From NCBI RefSeq assembly GCF_046244365.1, contig NZ_CP176395.1, positions 5,766,001 through 5,830,000 of the forward strand: a stretch of 64,000 nucleotides of DNA, written 5' to 3'. The DNA comes from Paenibacillus_V sp046244365 (GTDB lineage: Bacteria > Bacillota > Bacilli > Paenibacillales > NBRC-103111). Below the pieces are notes generated by a model. That model was given only the letters and a program-made list of their open reading frames with translations. It had not been told where the DNA came from and ran no database searches. Shown piece after piece: positions 63,016-64,000 of this stretch. The translations under genes were made by a program, and so were the position numbers. Position 1 is the stretch's first letter. The number at the start of each line of letters is the position of its first letter.

Positions 63016-63290
63016 TTAATGACCCTAAGCTCGCTATTTCCTATCGCTAGAGCAGCCTTAGGCCGGTTAGTGAACCAAAGTTCACTAATAATGAACCAAA
63101 GCTCACTATTTCCCATCGGTAGTGCAGCTTTTGGCCGGTTAGTGAACCATAGAGTCCAATTCAGCCCGCCAAGTTCACTATTAGTAAACTTGGCTTCATT
63201 ATTCAGCTGTAAAGCCCCGGATCCGCTACAAATAGTGAATCTGGGTTCACTAACAGTGAACCTACGTTCACTATCTTCTTCGCCGGAGCT
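63016..63290. repeat. Degenerate ~70-bp direct repeats rich in GTGAAC/GTTCAC motifs
   Basis: Unit A (about 63016-63088) and unit B (about 63089-63152) share TAATGA-CC-AAGCTCxCTATTTCC, CATCG-TAG-GCAGC and GGCCGGTTAGTGAACC. Downstream, TAGTGAA/TTCACTA half-sites recur about eight times in both orientations up to 63270, many as short inverted pairs (TTAGTGAACC with GGTTCACTAA). The array is noncoding. It could fold into several hairpins or bind a repeated protein. Confidence 0.65.
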
Positions 63291-63325
63291 TCGGCTAAGT
63301 GTACCTAGGCTTGGATAGAATGGCT

Positions 63326-64000
63326 CTACCCGACGTCGGCAGTCTTCGCCGGCCTCGGAACAGCCGGCAGCCGGCCGACCGGAGCATGCTCTTCCTGCTG
63401 CGCCACGACCGTACCGTCCTCCATGCGCAGCCACGTTTGGAAGCTGCGCTCGCCCTCGCGGAGCCGGATCACCCTTGCGCCTCGGGGGAATTCCGCATCC
63501 TCCCCGGCGGTATTATAGCCCCCGGCACGCCCGTAGCAAAGCCATATGCCGTACAGCTCGCCGCAGTAATCGTTCGTGTGGTCGTGGCCGACGAACGTTC
63601 CCATGACGTCGCCCATCTGCTTCATCGCTGCGAACATGCCCGTATTCAGCCGGGGACAACCGACGTTTTCATTTTTGACTCCGAAGCACGTATGAAGATC
63701 CCAAACGTCATTGTACTCCGGCAGCGGGATATGGAAGAAAGCAAGCGCGGGCAAAGGTTCGCCGTAACGCTCGGTGAACGCGGCGGACTGCCGGATGTAC
63801 CAATCCACCTGATCGCGCTCCAGCCAGGCGTAGCTTTTGATAATATGCTTGGGCGCGCTGCATCCCGTATCGAAAAAATACAACGCCGCCTTCGCTTCCT
63901 CCCCGTCTCTCCCGCACACCTGAAGCACGTAATTGCCCACGCCGGTAACGTCCTCCGGACCGGCTTCGGCCAGGCAGAGCTCGCGGCGGGATACGCCTTC
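63326..64000 (-). CDS. Calcineurin-like metallophosphoesterase, C-terminal part (cut by window edge)
   Basis: The frame is open to the window edge (225 codons visible). Recognisable: AALYFFDTGCSAP, SYAWLERDQVDWYIRQSAAFT, PALAFFHIPLPEY, and the metal-binding GHDHTNDYCGELYGIWLCYG. These are the later motifs of purple-acid/metallophosphoesterase-type enzymes, with the N-terminal DxH and GD motifs beyond the edge. Probably a phosphomonoesterase or diesterase. It is the first visible gene of the leftward phosphatase set. Confidence 0.82.
   Translation of the reverse strand, partial: EGVSRRELCLAEAGPEDVTGVGNYVLQVCGRDGEEAKAALYFFDTGCSAPKHIIKSYAWLERDQVDWYIRQSAAFTERYGEPLPALAFFHIPLPEYNDVWDLHTCFGVKNENVGCPRLNTGMFAAMKQMGDVMGTFVGHDHTNDYCGELYGIWLCYGRAGGYNTAGEDAEFPRGARVIRLREGERSFQTWLRMEDGTVVAQQEEHAPVGRLPAVPRPAKTADVG

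Noticed and set aside
63016..63290. CRISPR array
   Set aside because: Repeats are imperfect, spacing is irregular, half-sites occur in both orientations and there are no cas genes.

Overview
The window looks like chromosomal DNA from an endospore-forming, moderately GC-rich Firmicute, most likely Paenibacillus, Cohnella or a close relative. The evidence is spoVAC/spoVAD/spoVAE, two ydaO-type c-di-AMP riboswitches ahead of wall hydrolases, an S-layer-homology protein, YesM/YesN-type sensor-regulator pairs beside sugar ABC importers, strong AGGAGG ribosome sites and many GTG/TTG starts. No rRNA, tRNA or CRISPR array was seen.

Layout. 1-3.2 kb: MoxR ATPase, DUF58 protein and a truncated TgpA-type transglutaminase (minus strand). 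3.6-4.7 kb: c-di-AMP riboswitch and NlpC/P60 hydrolase. 4.8-8.2 kb: a mobile-type spoVA cluster (spoVAC-VAD-VAE, a DUF421-DUF1657 '2Duf' protein, a divergent free DUF1657 protein, a tiny membrane peptide). 8.3-13.5 kb: uronate isomerase, a solitary HTH-adenine methyltransferase, and a second c-di-AMP riboswitch with a LysM-3D-domain protein. 14-15.1 kb: an intact SsuE-like flavin reductase beside decayed flavin monooxygenase genes. 15.2-21.9 kb: sugar ABC importer with a YesMN two-component system. 22-24.4 kb: MFS drug exporter and TetR regulator with a visible operator. 24.4-26.0 kb: a complete IS4-family element. 26.4-33.8 kb: degenerate repeats, an ankyrin lipoprotein, an SLH protein, an orphan sugar-binding lipoprotein, an AraC regulator and a Tat-exported beta-helix protein. 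33.8-41.6 kb: IS fragments flanking a membrane AraC regulator and ABC importer, arranged like a decayed composite transposon.

41.6-64 kb is a large carbohydrate-catabolic region. A tightly packed minus-strand operon encodes a DUF4432 epimerase-like protein, a tandemly duplicated deoxyhypusine-synthase-like protein, a HAD phosphatase, an alpha-glucuronidase-like glycosidase, a sialidase-like protein, ThuA and a Gfo/Idh dehydrogenase. It is preceded by a ROK repressor gene, then a SIS-domain isomerase and a divergent GH109-like oxidoreductase. I see the same 21-bp AT-rich inverted repeat (two 9-bp arms, 3-bp spacer) at three places: ahead of the operon, ahead of the ROK gene and between the divergent pair. 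This suggests one ROK regulon. Further right are a CehA/McbA-type metallohydrolase with a histidine-rich tail and a minus-strand set of phosphoesterases with another Gfo/Idh dehydrogenase and a TIM-barrel isomerase. The combination suggests oxidative and hydrolytic breakdown of an unusual glycan or phosphorylated sugar; the tandem DHS-like protein is the best candidate for undescribed chemistry.

IS4, IS701-like and IS1182-like pieces and decaying genes show that this is accessory-rich, rearranged DNA.
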